DNA of 64,000 nucleotides, from NCBI GenBank assembly GCA_021234155.1, contig JAJEKV010000064.1:2358001-2422000 (forward strand), read 5' to 3'. The translations under genes were made by a program, and so were the position numbers. Source of the DNA: Isoetes taiwanensis (Eukaryota; Streptophyta; Lycopodiopsida; Isoetales; Isoetaceae). Each line of letters begins with the position of its first letter. Position 1 is the first letter of the stretch. Below are positions 1 through 11,585 of this stretch, one piece after another. Under the pieces are notes generated by a model. It was not told the origin of the DNA and made no database searches. It saw only the letters and a program-made list of their open reading frames with translations.

Positions 1-760
1 ATAATGGGCAAGTACAGATACTGTTTTTGATTTTTTTTTACCATGTCTTTTGCTCTTTCCACGAGCTTCTTTTTGCATTGGTTTCATATCCTTATAAACT
101 TTCATAATGTGATTTTTTGGAGGACAACCTAGAGCATATGTAGCAATGCTATCCATTTGTATAAATTACCTAAAATTAAAAATAGAAGTAAAAGTCAAAA
201 CATCAAATTCAAACTCAACAAATATTTTTATAGGATGGAGGACTTCGTGAACTACTTATATGCCAAATTTGAACTCAAAATTGATCTCCTTCTGAAAGTT
301 GTTGTTTTTATATCACAACTGCTTTCTGGGAACCAGTACTGATTCTCAGAAGGCAGAGGACAGTTTTGACCCTGTCATGTTTGAATTGCTCTATCTTCCT
401 TCACAGACTTCGGATTGAGATATGGTTTTTTGTGCCTTGCTCTATATCTCGTGTAGAAAAATAACATTATAACCAAAAAAATAAAAAAAAATCTTTTCAT
501 CAAGACAGTTTTACTTTCTATGAACATGAAGCTTTTGGTATTTGACCCCCTTGGGTTTGCTAGAGCATATCTCACAAGAATGGGAGCTGATACATTTTTA
601 TATATTTTTCATGTGAATTATGACTGCCACACATGAACTCCTAGAAAGGGCTTGGCTAGTTTTTGTGTTCTTGATTTTATATGATTTTTTTTGTGAACCT
701 TCAAAATGCCCTTTAATGGTCCATCATGGGACAGGTCTAGTGTTAACCTTGAGGACAAGG
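1..760. other. AT-rich flank without a recognised gene
   Basis: No convincing gene, RNA or repeat is visible. The last part (about 721-760) reads like the end of the internal region of an LTR retrotransposon, because it runs directly into a purine-rich tract and an LTR start. The upstream 700 bases hold only short open frames. Confidence 0.5.
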
Positions 761-781
761 TTTGAGGAGGAAGGGAGGAAA
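761..781 (+). promoter_or_regulatory. Polypurine tract preceding an LTR
   Basis: A run of G and A (gaggaggaagggaggaa) lies immediately before TGTTATAG. In LTR retrotransposons this is where plus-strand DNA synthesis is primed, directly upstream of the 3' LTR. Composition and position both fit. Confidence 0.55.
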
Positions 782-782
782 C

Positions 783-1471
783 TGTTATAGTTTTTGAAAG
801 CCGTGAGACTGCCTAGGAGCGGTAGTTAGGAACTTAGCCTAAGAGGTGCCACTTGGTGGCATGGAATGTCTGGGAACGTTCCAAAGGTTAGAAACTGCCT
901 AGGGACAGTCTTGATTAATTTTTATATGGCAATTCTTTCGTATGGAAAGTGAACATTTAATTAAAATGTTAAAATGGCCTTTTAAATTCCAAAAGCGTTG
1001 GGTTGAGGGGGCCCACGTGGCATCACCTGATTGGCCATGGCTATTCCTAAGGGAATTTGTTCTTTAATTCGCGAACGACAGCAACTGGATCTGCCTAAAA
1101 AGGCCCGGATCTGTTGATTGAGGGTGCGATTTTGAGGCTGGAAAAAGGCCCAAAGCCTTTTCAGGGGCTAATCTTAGCCCTGCCACCAGTATATTACGGA
1201 TTGAGGCCTCGTCTTTAGGGATTGATCAGAGATCAATCCAACCTCTTTGGGTTAGTATCAAAGCTTCTTGATAGTTTTGAAGCTTTTTCCATTGATTGTG
1301 AGTTGCTCTGGGTTTGAGCAATATTGCAGTGGCAGTGTTAATTCTTTTGATAAGAACTATTGGAGCTGGGCTTCAAGCTTTTGCGTGGGAAGTTCTGGGA
1401 ACTCAAGGTTGAGGGGAACTCCGGGAATTCTAGTTAGCACAATCGATCCTACTTTTTTGTAGGCTGTGACA
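783..1471 (+). mobile_element. LTR (3' LTR) of a plus-strand LTR retrotransposon, probably Ty3-type
   Basis: The 689 bp segment starts TGTTATAG and ends CTGTGACA, the TG...CA form expected of an LTR, and follows a polypurine tract. The sequence just before the tract reads as LEDKV, a pattern often seen at the end of the internal region of plant Ty3/gypsy elements. No matching 5' LTR lies in the window, so a target-site duplication cannot be tested. The broken gene that follows begins only about 10 bases downstream, so the insertion may have removed its promoter. Family assignment is inference. Confidence 0.5.
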
Positions 1472-1480
1472 CTTGGTTTC

Positions 1481-3568
1481 ATGGAAAATGCATGTGCAGC
1501 ATGTGGATTGGTCTTCAATCCAAAATATACATTGAGTATGGCATTACCATGTGAACATGTCTATCACTTGGCATTGCATGCTTTTGTATAAAAAGAAGAT
1601 ATGCTTCAGGTGTTTGAAGGAAGTTCCCAGGGAATTGTTTGTAGAACTTGGTCTAGAGGTTGCAGATGAAGAAGATTTGCAGATCGAGGCAGGCAGTAGT
1701 AGTGCATTTGAGGTAGGTACTACTAGTGCATTTGCTTCACGAGATAAGCTTTCCAAGTGTGTCACACCTGTGGCTTCACTTGCTTTATTAAAGACTGTTG
1801 ATCTTGTTCTTGAGTCACCAAAGAATGTTGATTCTGATGCAGCATCTCAAGTGTCACCAAGTCCAGTTAGAAAAGCTGTAGAAGCCTTGCAAAAGGTAAG
1901 ACTTTGGTACTTTTTATTTGTATTTTAACTAACTTTATTTCATTTCTGTTCTAACTAACATAGTTCTTATAATTCAGATTACTAAGGGACCAGGCAGAAG
2001 AAGGATAAAACATACACGTGTGCATGAGAGCACTTCAGAAGAATCTAATCATCATGTACAGAAGGCTCCTGAAGTTGGTAGATCGATAAGGACCAGGTTG
2101 AGGAGTGCAACTGTCAATGTTCATGTAAGCAGTGATGAAGAAGAAGCAAATATAGATGAGGTTGTTGTTGCTTAGGGAGCCAAAACTGCTACTAATGTTG
2201 TGGCTGCTGATAAAGGTAAGGGGCATTACTTGAGGCACCAACAGTTGAAGAAGCAATTGAAGTGGAGCAAGAAACATCACAACCCCAGAAAAAGAAGGGG
2301 AGACCCTCAAAGAAGAAGCCACCTCAAGCACCAAAGCCAAAAGGTGATCAAATTGATGTAGTTTTGAAAATTTTGAGCGGTGATGCAGGTTCTGTGTCTC
2401 AGTATATCAGGTCATTGAGTTAGTTCCAGAAAACATTGTATATTTGAAATATTATTTTAATTGTTGTTAATGATATTTGAAAACATTGTTTGAACTTTGT
2501 AATTCTGCTTTCTTTAATTAATAATTTATTTATTTTTTAATTCATGTTTCAGCGGTGATGTTTGAGTTTATTTTTTATGAATGTTGCAGAACTAGAATCA
2601 GAAAAGAAAAAGCTTGTCATCTTGGACATTAATGGTGTCGGTTAACACCTTCAAAAAAGGATCAAAAGTAAAGGTTCCATCAGGATTGAAGAAGTACTAT
2701 ATACGGCAGGGAAAGTGGTGGTGTGCAAACCTCTTTTATAACAGTTCTTGGATTTCTGTTTTGATAGATTTGAAGTTGGGATCTGGTCTAGCATGATGAA
2801 ACACAACATCATACAGATCCTTAATAGTATTCTGCCAGCACATTACATTGGACATTGCGTTTGGGGTCAGATGGAATGTGAGGAAATGCCTTTCAGGTTT
2901 CCAGGCAATCCAAACAAACCAGTTTTTATGAAGCCAATTGTCAAAATTCATGAGGCTTTCAATGAAGTAGGGGATGTTGTGCTTGTGGATGACTAATTAT
3001 ACAAGACTTTTCTGTCCTTACTAGACACATGCTTAATAGTTGAGAGTGAGAATGGAAACATGATAAAGTGTTCAACTACACAAAAGCATGCTTGCACACT
3101 TGGTTGCACTAAAGAATAATCAAAAGTGGTTGCACCAACAGCTGAATGAAGAAGTGGTCAAGGAAGAAGACATCAACATACTCATACTTGCTGTTGACCA
3201 CTTGCATGATCTTGCAAGATGGAAAATAGCAATTGAGAGAAGCGTGCAGTTGTTGAAAGAACTAGTACAAGTAAGTTGTTTGAGTCTAATTTTTTTGTCA
3301 TTGATTTCAATTTCAGTTAGTTGCATTGTTCTGTATCTAAGTAATTTGATATCAACTTGTTCTTGTATGACAGGGCCTTGATATTGCATTGCCTGAAGTT
3401 ACACTTAAGGTAACTCCCACAGAAGATTGTACTAATAAGAATAACATTGAAACAGTTAATGATAAGCCTCAATTTGAGGAGCAGAAAGGTGATGTTGAGA
3501 AACAGAAAGATGAGGAGCTGAAAGTTGATGTTGCGGAGCAGAAAGCTGAGGAGCCAAGACCAAGATGA
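1481..3568 (+). pseudogene. Broken gene: RING-like cluster, AT-hook, NIF/FCP1-like HAD phosphatase domain
   Basis: The reading starts MENACAACG and gives a Cys2...CEHVYH...C..C arrangement like a RING-type zinc finger, but a frameshift at about 1558-1563 splits it. An intron (1896-1977, gtaag...ttcag) leads to an acidic exon with a TAG stop at 2173, then a frameshift near 2220 and an AT-hook-like KKKGRPSKKK. From 2590 a NIF (FCP1-homology) HAD phosphatase domain follows: LVILDING with the nucleophile Asp, GIWSSMM, and VVLVDD, divided by at least two more frameshifts between 2635 and 2745. A second intron (3271-3373) precedes a Glu/Lys-rich tail ending at 3566. Plants have large families of DLNG-type NIF proteins, and the DIN variant fits them. 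With several frameshifts and a stop this copy cannot make the full protein. Function is not assigned beyond the domains. Confidence 0.7.
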
Positions 3569-3717
3569 GGAAAGTTGAGGATCAAGATGTACCTGCAAGA
3601 AAACACAACACAAGATCAGCATTAAGATCCTGCCAAGTGTGAAGATATAACAGCAAAAGCAGAAGCAGAAGCAGAAAAAAGGGCAGTAGCATTAGCACTC
3701 TATAGGAAGGGATGCCA

Positions 3718-4360
3718 TTATTTTTTGGCTTGTCTCTTCACTCATCTTGAACCTGTTGTTACCAAGATTCTCCATATCAAACTTGACCTGTCCGATAAGG
3801 TGGCTATACAAACTAGCAACTAACTTGTCCAATAACAACTCAAATTGGGGTGCATCTATTTGCTTGTAGTAATGGCCTGAAACTATAACTTCTCCTACAC
3901 CAAATGTAGAATCTCAGCCATCTTCATATATATCTAACAATGTATGTTTAGTCTCTGTACATCTAAGAACATAAAAGTCAACTCCCTGGTCATCTTCAGG
4001 ATCTGCATTTACAACGAAGTTATCTCCAACTTCTAGAATAGAACTAAGGTATTCAAGATCCCCTTCTTCTTCATCTTCTTCTTCCTCCTCATAATCATCC
4101 TCAACTTGTTTTGTTGGCTGACTATTTGCTGTGGAGCATTCTCCAGCAATAGATTTCATCTTTAGTTTCAGTTCTGCTGACTATTTGCTGTGGATCATGC
4201 TCCCAAACATGTTTTGTTCATGCAATCATCCCATTTACCATGAAAGCAATAGGAACAGTGGCAAGAGGGGCACATGTAAGCAACTTTTGCTGGGTTCTTT
4301 TTGTCACATGGTGTGATGCAATGAAGTTTAGAGCTTTCAGATAGTGATCTCCACTCCCTT
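3718..4360 (-). mobile_element. Repeat R, copy 1: transposon-like terminal exon
   Basis: This 643 bp block is almost identical to 6402-7043. On the minus strand it reads HCITPCDKKNPAKVAYMCPSC followed by FHGKWDDCMNKTCLG, a Cys/His-rich knuckle, then an acidic stretch (EEEEEDEEEGD) and a conserved-looking domain with GDNFVVNADPED, DFYVLRCTE and SGHYYKQ. The frames are separated by stops, so no intact gene is present. It resembles the C-terminal part of transposase-derived plant proteins. It could be the last exon of the same family as the element at 11586-20340, but that is inference. Confidence 0.5.
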
Positions 4361-5178
4361 TTTTTTTTTATAATGCTTAATACTATACACACATGTGTTG
4401 TTTGGATACTAAAGTTTATGATAAAAGTTTAAAAGGAATAAGTCTTCTGCTTCCTTTATGAATTTAGGAACTTTGAAAAATTCAAGATTGATAAAAATCT
4501 ATGTACATATATTCTTTGGATTTGGTATCTTGGCATTTAAAGAGGTAGTGAGCATGTTTACTAGGTATATTGCACACTTAAAGGTATTCGAGATGGGAAA
4601 AGACCACAAGTTGCATCTATATGGTAGTGATCTATGCATAATCTAGTAACATTATTGTATGATGTTTAAAATATGAAAAACACCATCGTCATGGGTGTCT
4701 AAAGCTTTACATTCACATTATGGAATTTGAACATATATGTTTATCCTAGTCGTTAAGTATTTTCATCTTCCCGGACCATAAAAATTGGTTCGCTGCTGGT
4801 AGTACCCTAAATCCGGCAGGTCTACGATGGGGTTTGGGAAGCTACCGAGTAAGGGTGGGACCTGAGATAATCCTTAGCCAATGGATGCATTTTGCTTCTC
4901 AACTTAATATGAATGCGGATATGGTGCCTGCAAAAAGTTCTGGCACAAGATACTGGTGAGACTTTCTAGTCTTCGGGAATGGACATGGTGGTTGCACTGA
5001 CAATAGCTTTTAGCACAAGGCAAGTTTTACCTTCAATGAATTAATGCTTAGAGTAGCATATAAGCTGGTATACAGAATTTAGCCGATATCCTTCTCATGC
5101 ATGTGGTGGCAGCAGCATTTAACTTTGTGTACTCTAGTCAGTAGCTTTTTCCACCGACACTTCTAAGGGCTTTGAAAA
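4361..5178 (+). other. Presumed 5' non-coding region of paralogue A
   Basis: No long frame is open. Short blocks, including ctggcaca..tggtgaga and cttag.gtagcatata.gct, recur in the same order upstream of paralogue B (about 7390-7480), as expected for duplicated 5' untranslated or promoter sequence. The alignment was made by eye. Confidence 0.35.
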
Positions 5179-5490
5179 ATGTTTGGGTATGAATATAACT
5201 CAGATGGAGTCTCTGTTAGTTCAGATTCTGATGGCCATTTGATAGAGGACGAAACACTTTATTTATCCATTCAAGAATCATCTGAGATCATGGAGGAGAT
5301 GCAATGCAGAAACACTAATGGGCAAAAACGCCCTCTACAAGAAGACAATGGGGGCAAAGCTAAGAAAAACAATACCAATTGGATGAAGCGTGGTGGAAAT
5401 AAACAAAGTGGATCATCCTCAAAGGGTGCTGCATACAACCAGCGATCAGACTATGAATCTGATGATGAACAGGAAGAATATCAGGTCTGA
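5179..5490 (+). CDS. Unrecognised small acidic protein, paralogue A
   Basis: A 103-codon frame starts MFGYEYNSDG, is rich in Ser, Asp, Glu and Asn, has a basic, Gly-rich middle (KKNNTNWMKRGGNKQSG) and ends DDEQEEYQV. I do not recognise the family. No membrane segment or signal peptide is visible, and the composition suggests a disordered protein. Support for it being real comes from a diverged tandem copy at 7630-7961 that preserves the N-terminal Y.S(E/D)..SDG pattern, the KRP..(D/H).G motif, the W.K..N...SG pattern and the final QV followed by TGA. It could equally be one exon of a longer gene or an old transposon product. Confidence 0.4.
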   Translation: MFGYEYNSDGVSVSSDSDGHLIEDETLYLSIQESSEIMEEMQCRNTNGQKRPLQEDNGGKAKKNNTNWMKRGGNKQSGSSSKGAAYNQRSDYESDDEQEEYQV

Positions 5491-5993
5491 TTTTGGGTAT
5501 TTTAATATTTTAAGAAAGGGATAACAATACGAAGTGATTTTACATGCAATCTTGCCCCGGGGGATTCACCTATATACAATATGGATATGCCATCTGCGTT
5601 ACTAGGGTAGCAAGAAAACCCATAGTATACGGTCCAAAAGAACTAGAAAAATACCCATATCGAAAATGTACAGGCTTAAAATATTGCAAAATGTGATAAA
5701 AACCACCTCTTTCCATATATTTTCGTACGAAAGCTCTCCAAAAATAACCCATTTCTTATAACTCAGATGGTTCATACGGGATTTCAGGGTGAACCCCCCT
5801 TGAATCTTGCATCTGATGGAAGGGAATCATGGATGTAGATACCACCTTTAGAGAATGCCTTAATACTTTGGCAGGATATGGTCTCTTTACACTTGATTAT
5901 GCTTAATGTAGCTTGCTTTATGCTGAAAATATATAAGTTTTATAATTTTACTTCTAGTTCAGTCTGTTCTTGAGTTTCTTATTTGGTAAGGAG

Positions 5994-6130
5994 CAAAAAG
6001 GTTACAAATGGTGACCGGTGAAGAACCGAGAAACCAGCTGTACCTTTTGGCCCTTGCACTCTTACCCTTTTCAGGCTAACAGTGTATTGATTGGCTGCAG
6101 GTACTTGGTTTCTCTTCTATTTGTTGCTTT
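5994..6130 (+). other. Conserved segment downstream of paralogue A (possible exon or structured RNA)
   Basis: The stretch aaaggttacaaatggtgacc...gagaaacc...tgtaccttttggccct...ttggctgcaggtac closely matches 8292-8430, although the sequence between the paralogues has diverged. Both copies contain a stop in the shared frame, so simple coding conservation is not the explanation. It might be a 3' splice site and exon (ctgcag followed by gtac), a structured RNA, or retained untranslated sequence. Confidence 0.35.
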
Positions 6131-6401
6131 TTTGCTGTTTTCTGGAGTAAGGGCTTGAGGATGGACTATTGATGTTTTGAGTATGAAGAATCAGCAATGT
6201 GAACAAGTAATATCTATCCTTTATATGAAGAAACAGATCGATGTGTAGTAATGATGCCGATACTTAAGCTGAACATTTTTATCTACGAATTTTGGATGCT
6301 GTCAATGAATTACTTTATCTAATAGTTCATCTTCTGATAGATAAGATCATGAGAGTACTCCATGTCCAAACTATGTTTATAAACAGGATTGAATACTTTT
6401 A

Positions 6402-7043
6402 TTATTTTTGGCTTGTCTCTTCACTCATCTTGAACCTGTTGTTACCAAGATTCTCCATATCAAACTTGACCTGTCCGATAAGGTGGCTATACAAACTAGC
6501 AACTAACTTGTCCAATAACAACTCAAATTGGGGTGCATCTATTTGCTTGTAGTAATGGCCTGAAACTATAACTTCTCCTACACCAAATGCAGAATCTCAG
6601 CCATCTTCATATATATCTAACAATGTATGTTTAGTCTCTGTACATCTAAGAACATAAAAGTCAACTCCCTAGTCATCTTCAGGATCTGCATTTACAACGA
6701 AGTTATCTCCAACTTCTAGAATAGAACTAAGGTATTCAAGATCCCCTTCTTCTTCATCTTCTTCTTCCTCCTCATAATCATCCTCAACTTGTTTTGTTGG
6801 CTGACTATTTGCTGTGGAGCATTCTCCAGCAATAGATTTCATCTTTAGTTTCAGTTCTGCTGACTATTTGCTGTGGATCATGCTCCCAAACATGTTTTGT
6901 TCATGCAATCATCCCATTTACCATGAAAGCAATAGGAACAGTGGCAAGAGGGGCACATGTAAGCAACTTTTGCTGGATTCTTTTTGTCACATGGTATGAT
7001 GCAATGAAGTTTAGAGCTTTCAGATAGTGATCTCCACTCCCTT
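6402..7043 (-). mobile_element. Repeat R, copy 2
   Basis: This is a near-perfect second copy of 3718-4360, with few base differences. One of them (ctccctagtc for ctccctggtc near 6668) adds a stop in the minus-strand frame that is open in copy 1. Both copies begin ttattttt.ggcttgtctc and end gatctccactcccttt. The high identity contrasts with the divergence of the flanking paralogues, so R is either a recently moved element or subject to gene conversion. Confidence 0.55.
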
Positions 7044-7084
7044 TCTTTTCTTTTTTCTTTTTTCTTTTTTCTTTTTTTTTTTTA
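7042..7084 (+). repeat. Pyrimidine tract (T5-7 C)n
   Basis: A run of T blocks separated by single C residues lies directly at the end of repeat copy R2. On the minus strand it would be an A-rich tail, which fits R being moved by a poly(A)-dependent process or inserting next to a simple repeat. R1 ends in a shorter T run. Confidence 0.6.
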
Positions 7085-7629
7085 TGTTTATATACATGAG
7101 CTGGTCTCCCTAGATGTATGGCTTCTAATTGTACACTAGGGGATCAATGTACATAGTATAGCAGTTAATGTCCTCTTTGGGTTGCAAATAAGATTAACTT
7201 ATACCTTCACATGATGGAGTTTGGAAAAATAAATAATGGTTAATAGATGATATATGTTAAACATGCAAAGTTTAGGGTTTTCTCTCCACGATTCCTCTAC
7301 ATGTAACTCAAGTAGCAGGCTGATGGGAGGCGTCTGGTTCCCCGAGCCCATTACGTGATGTGAGACCAGGCAGTGGCAGGGTCGGATATGGAAATCCACT
7401 TACATTCCGTGGCTGGCACATATGGTGAGATCCTCTGACCTAAATTAGGTGTTTAGCTTAGCAGCATATAGGCTTCACGGGCAGATCGATGAGCTTTCAT
7501 TTATAAACTACGGCTGGCTTTAATCGCATGAGGCACTGGCTCACATGCTTAAACTGCATTGGCATCACTTCAAGCATTTTAGGTGCCGTTGTATTCATGG
7601 TCCTTGAGCGGGAAAATCTTCACTAAGAG

Positions 7630-7961
7630 ATGTCTGCATATTACTCAGAATATGATTCAGATGGTTGCCCATCTAAAATCGGATAGTGTGACCACTCTTT
7701 GAGGAGGAGTGGCTTGAAGCGGAGTTCCAAGCCCCTGTCTCGGGATAACGGTCCGATAATAGACTCATGGAGTAGGGAGGAACACAGGGGATCAAACGTC
7801 CCTGGATTAACCATCGGGGCAATGATGCTCACACGCGCAAAAATTATCTTTGGAAGGCGAATCGTGACAACCGAAGCGGGGGTAATTCCGGCTATAGAAA
7901 TACTGTCCCAGATACACAGGATGGGGACAATGAGTTTGAACCCGAGGACTCTCAGGTCTGA
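7630..7961 (+). pseudogene. Paralogue B of the small acidic protein, frame-disrupted
   Basis: The start MSAYYSEYDSDGC aligns with the N-terminus of paralogue A, but that frame stops after 18 codons. Another frame then reads GIKRPWINHRGND, followed by NYLWKANRDNRSGGNSG, and ends EPEDSQV plus TGA, parallel to GQKRP..DNGG, NTNWMKRGGNKQSG and EEYQV in A. Frameshifts or an unseen intron are needed to join the parts. It is more GC-rich than its surroundings. It is either a pseudogene or a gene whose introns I cannot place. Confidence 0.4.
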
Positions 7962-8291
7962 TCATGCTATGCATTTTGGACTTCAATACATCATTTAATG
8001 TGGGCTGGTCCATAATCAACTTTTCTTCGATTTTACATTAAACCTAGTTTGGTTCGGGGATCAATCAATACTTGGGTTTGATTTAGATACACTAACGCGG
8101 GTCTCTGCATACAAAATGGCTAAGATATGGTCATTTTACTGGTTTAACATTTAAGTCCTGTGTAATCCAGTGATGCTTTAGATATTGCATGGATGTTTTA
8201 AATCAATACACATGTTTCAGAACTGTATTTCAGTTATCTACATTGATTTTTATGTTGTATATGCATTGTTTATATCTTGGAATGAATTTGA

Positions 8292-8430
8292 GGGAAAAAG
8301 GTAACAATAGGTGACCAGCGATGAGCTGAGAAACCTAATGTACCTTTTGGCCCCTCACTCATTACCAAATTCTTGCTAATGTTGTGTTGGTTGGCTGCAG
8401 GTACCAGTTTCTCTTCCTATTGTTTCCTTT
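8292..8430 (+). other. Conserved segment downstream of paralogue B
   Basis: This is the partner of 5994-6130 and shares gaaaaaggt.acaa..ggtgacc, gagaaacc, gtaccttttggcccctcac and ttggctgcaggtacc...tttctctt. The pair lies in the same relative position behind each paralogue. A partial GATGAGCTGAGA stretch is present, but I could not build a convincing snoRNA or riboswitch from it. Confidence 0.35.
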
Positions 8431-9796
8431 TTCCGATTTCAAGTTCGTGTCCTGGCTATTATATGGATGATATCGGTGGCATTTCTTGCACTCTTAATCA
8501 TGTGGTGCTTACAGAAGGTTTTTATGAAAGGGAAGATTCACTAGCCTATTCTCAATGATATTTTTAGCTCGACGCTATGATGATCAACAAATCTATGAGT
8601 TCTGTCTTATATGACTTGCTTTAAGTTTTATCTGGCCAGCTTTTTGTGGTGACAACTATGCACACATGGCTGTAATGACAGAGTTTTTCATATTTAAATG
8701 TTTTACCCATCTTTTACTGAATGAATCCACTGTTTTTCTTACAAAAGACTATGTAGTATGTTCATCTGTCATGGTATCTTATATGTGATTAGGCGGATTC
8801 CATGCACTGTTATTCAGACCTATTCTGACCAGACAGACCGACCATGGTGGTCTTAAAATATCATCATATCAGGGATTGTGGAATGCTCTTTAATATATTT
8901 CCAGTATTAAAATGTAGTGTATGCTATTTTGATGAGTTCTATTCCACGGGTTAAAGGCATTGAAGTAATCTCTGATTGGTTCTAAGTAACATGCAGAGTT
9001 TAAATTGTTAGTAAACATGGAGACATCTATTAGCTAGGTGCTTAAACGTTGCTATTTAATTGGGGTTTACACATGAATGGACATAATACACTTGCATGCA
9101 TAGGCTAATAATGGCAAGCATGCAGTGGCCAAGAATGACACAGGGTGACAAAAAATTGGCTGTACAAGTGGTGTACAGTTGCTGGCTTAACATGCATGTG
9201 GGCTAAAAAATAGCATGCACTGTCAAAGATTTATACTGACTGTATTTACCTTTGGAACTGAAAGATACTTTAGTTGCATGTAGTCTACAAGGACCTGTGT
9301 TCGAAAAGTTACTTTATTTCTTTCAAAGAAGGCCTTAGATCTTTTCGGAATTTACCTTAAAATTTTCGAAATCTAAGGATATGAGTCTCACGGCTATAAG
9401 AAACATGATCTCATGGATCTGCATGATCCGTGGTATATTAACTGGCACTTCGCATAGAATCATTTTGCATATATTGTTTTTGCATATATTGTTTCATGGG
9501 GCACTTGCTAGCTTTTATTTACCCTGTTACAGCAGTTGCAAAGGTTTTAGATGGAACTTGGCTCTATTTATGTACGTGTATTGTCTACTAGTTGTAGGCC
9601 AATGGTCTTGTGACATATTTATTCTTTGAACCATAATATGGATAATTTAGTGTTTTGAACTAAATACTTGGTATTCCATGGCGGATAGTGTCATCATGGA
9701 TCTTGATCCTAGTATGAACTGATAAGACTGCATAAGGGATTGACCTGTGTTGATGTCACGACTAGTTGGTTGATGCCATGGCTAGTGTGGACTGGA
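8431..9796. other. Spacer, nothing recognised
   Basis: AT-rich sequence with only short frames that do not resemble any family I know. Confidence 0.5.
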
Positions 9797-11585
9797 TTTT
9801 TTTTTTTTTTTTTTGAAGGCAAGATTTTTATGTTTTTATTAATAATATAATATGTAAATACATTTATTTCTGGCTCCATAGTAGCCTGATAGCCTAAACA
9901 TTTCAGCACAATCCACCCAGGTATGGAATAAAATGTAGAAGCACCATTACAATAATCCATCTGTCAGCCTGATCCTGATATACCTGAAGATGAGACCCCT
10001 TTAAGATCCGCCTCCGAAAATGCAGCGGACAAGAACAAACAAAGTGGAAGCTTCATCCCTCGCGTTAACTCGGCCCATACACTATCTATATCACAGTACT
10101 ACTGGAAGAATAAAAACGCTTTTTCCAATTTCTCGTACGTAAGAGTGTTATTCTCACCTTCTTCTTTGAGATATAGATGCAAAGGCCTCTCCCCAATGGG
10201 ATGGTCCACCTTCACTTCACTGCCCATGAACACTTGCAATGGGTTTCCTCTTCCCTACGCTCTACCAACTGGATGAAAAAGTAAACTAAAGCCCCCTACC
10301 ACTGGCTGGCTCATAACCCACCATTCAACCTGCTAGCAGCTGTAAGAACATGTGGCCTCCCGTCCAATGTTCTCCTAGAATCACTTGCCTTCAGGCAGAT
10401 TGCTTTCATGATGCACTCTTCTGAAATCCACACCTCCTTTCAGCTGGGATGACAGAGGGTCAACATGAAAGAACTAGGCTCCATCCAAGTTACATGCCAT
10501 CACATCTATAACAATCAGGGCTTAAACCAAAACAGAAGAATGCTGCCACATGCACCAAAAGACCTCCACAGCAAAAGAGGATCGCTCAAGCTAAAGTCCA
10601 CCATTCTTGAGAAGTCTCCTTTGCTCACCCACACAGAGGGGACTGCTCAAGGACCAGCACACTAAATATATTCCAAAACTACTCCACCACCCGGATAGAC
10701 TCTTTGCAAAGAATCATACCTTAGATAATTTGAATAATTCCAACGCACTCATATCTTGGTGAGCCCGGTCATGTAGCGGATAAAAATGTGATATACCCCA
10801 AACTGAATCTAATGCAGTAGTGAACATCAGGACTAGGACTGCACATTTCTTGTTCTTGCTTGCCCCAACTGAAACCTAACGCAATAACACATGATTTTTG
10901 AACAGAAAATGTCCTTCCATGTTTAAAACGGGAAACACAATCAAATGGTATTGCTCTAACATCGCCCGAGTGAAACTGAATAATCGGATAAGTTGAAGTC
11001 CCTAAGTCGCAATAAGTGCAAAGAGATCCTTGCTATCTGACTTGCAGACCATCTAGTACCCCTAAGGCTGCAATGGGTGCAACAGCGAATCCTTGCTTCT
11101 GATGAAGCGGCATATCCGGTAAATCGAGAAAGAAATCTGGCCCAAGGCACACATCCAGAAAGGGAATAAAGCATACCATTATGATTTGGGCTCCTCCGTA
11201 GCAAGAACAGAGCTAACAAAGCACGCCCTGTCGATGCATGATTGGCTTCCCATTCTAGTTAAAACGTAGGAAGGAGACATGCGACTGTTCTAACCTCAGG
11301 GTCTTGTGCTAAAGGATTCTTCAGAGCTAAGGCGAGCTCGAAATAAAACCCCTTTGCCACAGGTCTGAATCATTGGGGCTCAGCAACATGCTCCAATCCA
11401 CGAAAAAACTACAAAAACATAGAAGCCAGTGGTCAAGGATGATTTTCGACCACTCCTCCAGCAGAAATGTGAGGATTCTTTGCTCTGCACGAGATGGGCG
11501 GCCGCCTGCCGCCGCCCTAAGCGCAACCTAACCCTAACATCCCCATGTTCTATGTTCAGATCTCCACTCCTTCCTTTCAGATTTG
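9797..11585 (-). mobile_element. Degenerate LINE-like retroelement with poly(A) end
   Basis: The minus-strand 3' end is CTTGCCTTC followed by 18 A (T run at 9797-9814). LINE A ends almost identically (CTTGCCCTC plus A, at 13211-13230), so the two probably share 3' ends. The interior has no long open frame. The presumed 5' end near 11500 is a GC-rich patch (gcggccgcctgccgccgccc). It replaces the downstream part of the DNA-transposon-like gene, whose reading stops at 11586. It is interpreted as an internally deleted or very old non-LTR insertion. Confidence 0.45.

Noticed and set aside
8300-8400. A possible TPP riboswitch or C/D snoRNA from the GATGAGCTGAGA stretch
   Set aside because: The remaining conserved parts of the TPP aptamer are missing, and no proper C and D box pair with a closing stem can be drawn.
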